Assembly: GCA_021209875.1 (NCBI GenBank)
Contig: JAGYVD010000002.1
Location: 3,224,001-3,288,000 of the forward strand
Direction of reading: 5' to 3'
DNA from: Rosellinia necatrix
Taxonomy: Eukaryota > Ascomycota > Sordariomycetes > Xylariales > Xylariaceae
Length of the DNA stretch: 64,000 nt
Below are positions 61,400-64,000 of the stretch, one piece after another. The position numbers and the translations under genes are program-made. Within the stretch, counting starts at the first letter, position 1. Each line of letters starts with the position of its first letter. A model generated the notes under the pieces. The model searched no databases. It was not told where the DNA came from and worked only from the letters and a program-made list of their open reading frames with translations.

Positions 61400-64000
61400 T
61401 AGGCTATGCCCAAAGGTATATTTATTAAAGTAGCAAATAAGGTTTATTTTTTAGTTAAATAGCAGAAGTTATAAACCGTGTTTGCATAGCTTATAAGACG
61501 CAGTTTTATAAAGCTAGTTAGTTTTAGTTATATTAGTTTAAGTTTAATAGTTAGTTTATAAGCTATTTAGCAATTGTTTAAAATAAAAATATATAATAGT
61601 TTGCTTATATTAGCCTGTGCGTTAATATTTTTTTATAACTACTGTTTATAATATTATTTTTTTTTTATGGTTTTTTAAAAAAGTTGTAGGCTAGTTATAC
61701 ACCGTTTTATAGTTTTTATGCTTATATTTTAAATTTATAAATAGGGTTTTTTTTTAGCTTAAAAAAAAAAGTTGTTTTTTTATTAGGTTTTTTTTTATTC
61801 ATAAGTTTTAATTTATATATAAATATATATTTTTGTTAATTTAGTCTGCTCAAATGTTTTAACGCTGTTTATAAGCGTTTTATGATATTATTTTTTCTGT
61901 TTATTATTTATTAGTTTTTATATATTTTTTAAATGCTTTAAATGCTTATATACAACTGCTTTTTATAATTTTATTAAGCTTTATTTTTTATTGTTTTATA
62001 TATAGCTATATAAAGCTTTTAAGCTGTTTATTCTTTGCTTTTTTTTTTTTAATAATAACTAGCTTTATAAATTATTTAATTCCTGCGGTACTTTAGTTTA
62101 TTATTTAAGCTGTTTATAAGTTAATTTTATTTTATTCTGTGGCCTGTTTAGCGTTTTATTATTAATATTATATTTATTTTTTATTATTACGGCCAGGCTT
62201 TGTTTTTATTTATATTTTAGCTGGCCTGTTAGTTTAGTCTGCTAGCGCAGCTATATTTTTTTATTTATTAATAATTAGTTTTAAACTGTTTATAATTTTT
62301 TTATTAATTAATTAAATAGTTGTTTTTTATTATATTAAAGCAGGCTGTTTTTAACTGTTATTTTTATATTAATTTTATTAATAAAAAATAAAAATAGCGT
62401 TTTTTTAGTTTTATTTATTAACTTTTTGTTTTTTTTTTTTAGCGTTAAGCGCTGCTTTTATTTATTTATAAGCTTTATTAATTAAGTTTTAGCGTTATAT
62501 ACGTTTTTTTTTAATTTTTGCCTAGTTTTTTTTTTACTTTATTTTCCCATTTTTAAAAAATTCACGCGTTATTTATAATAGCTTTAAAAGCTTTTTCCGC
62601 CTGCTCTATTATAAGCTAGCTTTTTATTAAAATTTTACGCAGTTTTTTTTTTTGCGCCGCTTATAAACGCGTTATATTATATATATGCTGCGCTAATAAG
62701 CTAGCAGATAATAATTTGTTAGTTTTTTATATTAATTAAGTTTATAATACGTTTTTTTTCACAAGCTTGTTATAAGCTAACTATAAAAAAACGCGTTATT
62801 ATATATTATATATATTACATAAATAAAAAAATATTTTAAAATAAATTAACTGTTGTTACAACTATTTATATTTTATATTAATATTATTTATAAACAAGTT
62901 TTTAATCATTTTAAACTATATTAAATATTTTTATATTTTATTAAAAATATTTACATATATAATAAAAAGATTTTTATAAGTTTTTTTTATTAACTGTTTA
63001 TTATATATTTATAAGCTTTTAAATAATTAAAACAAATTTATTAAAGCTTGTTTAAATTTTTAAAACGTTTAGCTTATATTAATAAAATATCAAAAATAAG
63101 TTTTAGTTTTAATAATTATTATTTATATTTAGCTTATATTTTATAAAAATAAAATTATTATTATTGTTTAAAATTATATTAAATAATTTTTAAATAATAA
63201 AACATTAAAACTTATTTTATAAATGTTTTATTTATTATTTAATTTTTTTATATATTATTTATATTTAATTAAAAAAACAAAAAATGTTTTAAAAATAAAT
63301 AATAAATTATATATTTTATTATAGTTTATAAAACTATTTATAAATTTTTAAAAGCTGTTATCTTTTATATAAAATTTTTTTTAAGTTTATATAAGCTATA
63401 TTAAAAATATAAGCTTTATTTTAATATTAGTTATAAACAGTTTAAAAAATAAATAAAAATTAGTTAAATTTTAAACTAATATAATAAATAATATAGCTGC
63501 ATCTATTATTAATAAAACTTTAGCCGGTATAGCTGCGTTTTTTTTATTAAATATATTAGCTGTTTTTATACTAGCTATAAATAAAGCTGTAAAAAAATTA
63601 AAGCTTAATAATAAAAAATTAAAACAAATTAAATAGCTTGGGCGCTGCTTATGCAGCGTTTATTATTGTTATATTTAAAGCTTATATAAAAATATAAAAA
63701 GTTAGCCGGTTTTATTTAATAATTTTTTATAGTTTTTAAATTATTTATAATATATTTATAAATCGATTTTATTTATAATTAAAACATATAATATTTTATA
63801 TTTATTTATTTATTTTATTTGTTATTTTTTTATATTTTATTTTTAAGCTATGTTTTTTTATTTTTACGTTAAGTTTATTATTGTTTTATATATTTTTATT
63901 TTTTTTTAAAGCAGTTTATTATTTAAGTTTTAAAAAGTTTTTAAAAGTTTTTAATAAGTTTAATATATTTTTTATTCTACAACTAGTTTACAAGCTTTTT
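61400..64000. mobile_element. Unidentified element inserted in C2, right end outside window
   Basis: Similarity to C1 stops abruptly at 61399, and new sequence starts TAGGCTATGCCCAAAGG. It shares TAGG with the ends of the neighbouring transposon but no longer match. It is RIPed, T-rich on plus to about 62800, and holds GC-richer pockets near 62140-62240 and 62540-62700. No LTR or inverse end is visible, because the other end is missing. Confidence 0.45.
63475..63636 (+). pseudogene. Open stretch of 53 codons, possible protein relic
   Basis: No start codon; it ends at TAG. Composition is alanine- and lysine-richer than other RIPed frames, with IAASIINKTLAGIAAF at the start and AINKAVKKLK further on. 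Directly after the stop is a hairpin, CGCTGC-TTAT-GCAGCG (63643-63658). It may be the end of the element's protein. Family unknown. Confidence 0.3.

Noticed and set aside
1..64000. Mitochondrial DNA or a naturally AT-rich protist genome
   Set aside because: Nested LTR retrotransposons with 5-bp duplications, C/T and G/A differences between copies, and GC-normal young insertions indicate RIPed nuclear fungal DNA.

Overview
This window is a gene-free, extremely AT-rich block of fragmented transposable elements, almost certainly from a filamentous ascomycete. Lines I counted hold about 7-18% G+C. Wherever element copies can be aligned, the differences are overwhelmingly C-to-T or G-to-A. That is the signature of repeat-induced point mutation (RIP), so this is probably an AT-rich isochore or pericentromeric/centromeric heterochromatin. 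I found no intact protein-coding gene, rRNA, standard tRNA or CRISPR array. Family names A, B, C and C' are mine, defined by comparing copies inside the window.

Family A is an LTR retrotransposon of about 7.3 kb with LTRs of about 204 bp. It has three end-to-end copies on the + strand, each with a perfect 5-bp target duplication: A1 at 1834-9197 (GTTTT), A3 at 16960-24555 (TAAAC) and A2 at 45059-52361 (GCTAG). A3 carries a different LTR middle. A more degraded relative (A4) seems to lie in pieces at about 10.0-12.8 kb, 15.4-16.95 kb and 40.5-44.04 kb.

Family B has LTRs of about 320 bp. B1 (24938-33253) is on the - strand. B2 starts at 44517 on the + strand and runs past the window. A clean solo LTR sits at 38321-38641 (duplication AATTT). 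A gag-like frame with alanine/lysine-rich residues survives in B1 and B2.

Family C has LTRs of about 248 bp ending TG...CT. C1 is at 33343-40527, C2 starts at 53471, and solo LTRs lie at 1151-1400 and 23850-24097. A related solo LTR (C') sits inside the first LTR of C1.

The right third is a stack of nested insertions. B2 is split by A2 and then by C2. C2 is split by a 343-bp element and its 5.68-kb relative, separated by 17-bp copies of the same target, and again by an unidentified element from 61400 to the window end. Small GC-richer islands (solo LTRs, a SINE-like element at 32023-32229, short inverted-repeat elements) are all under about 350 bp and look largely free of RIP. Nothing here works as a gene network; the biology is insertion, RIP inactivation and re-insertion.
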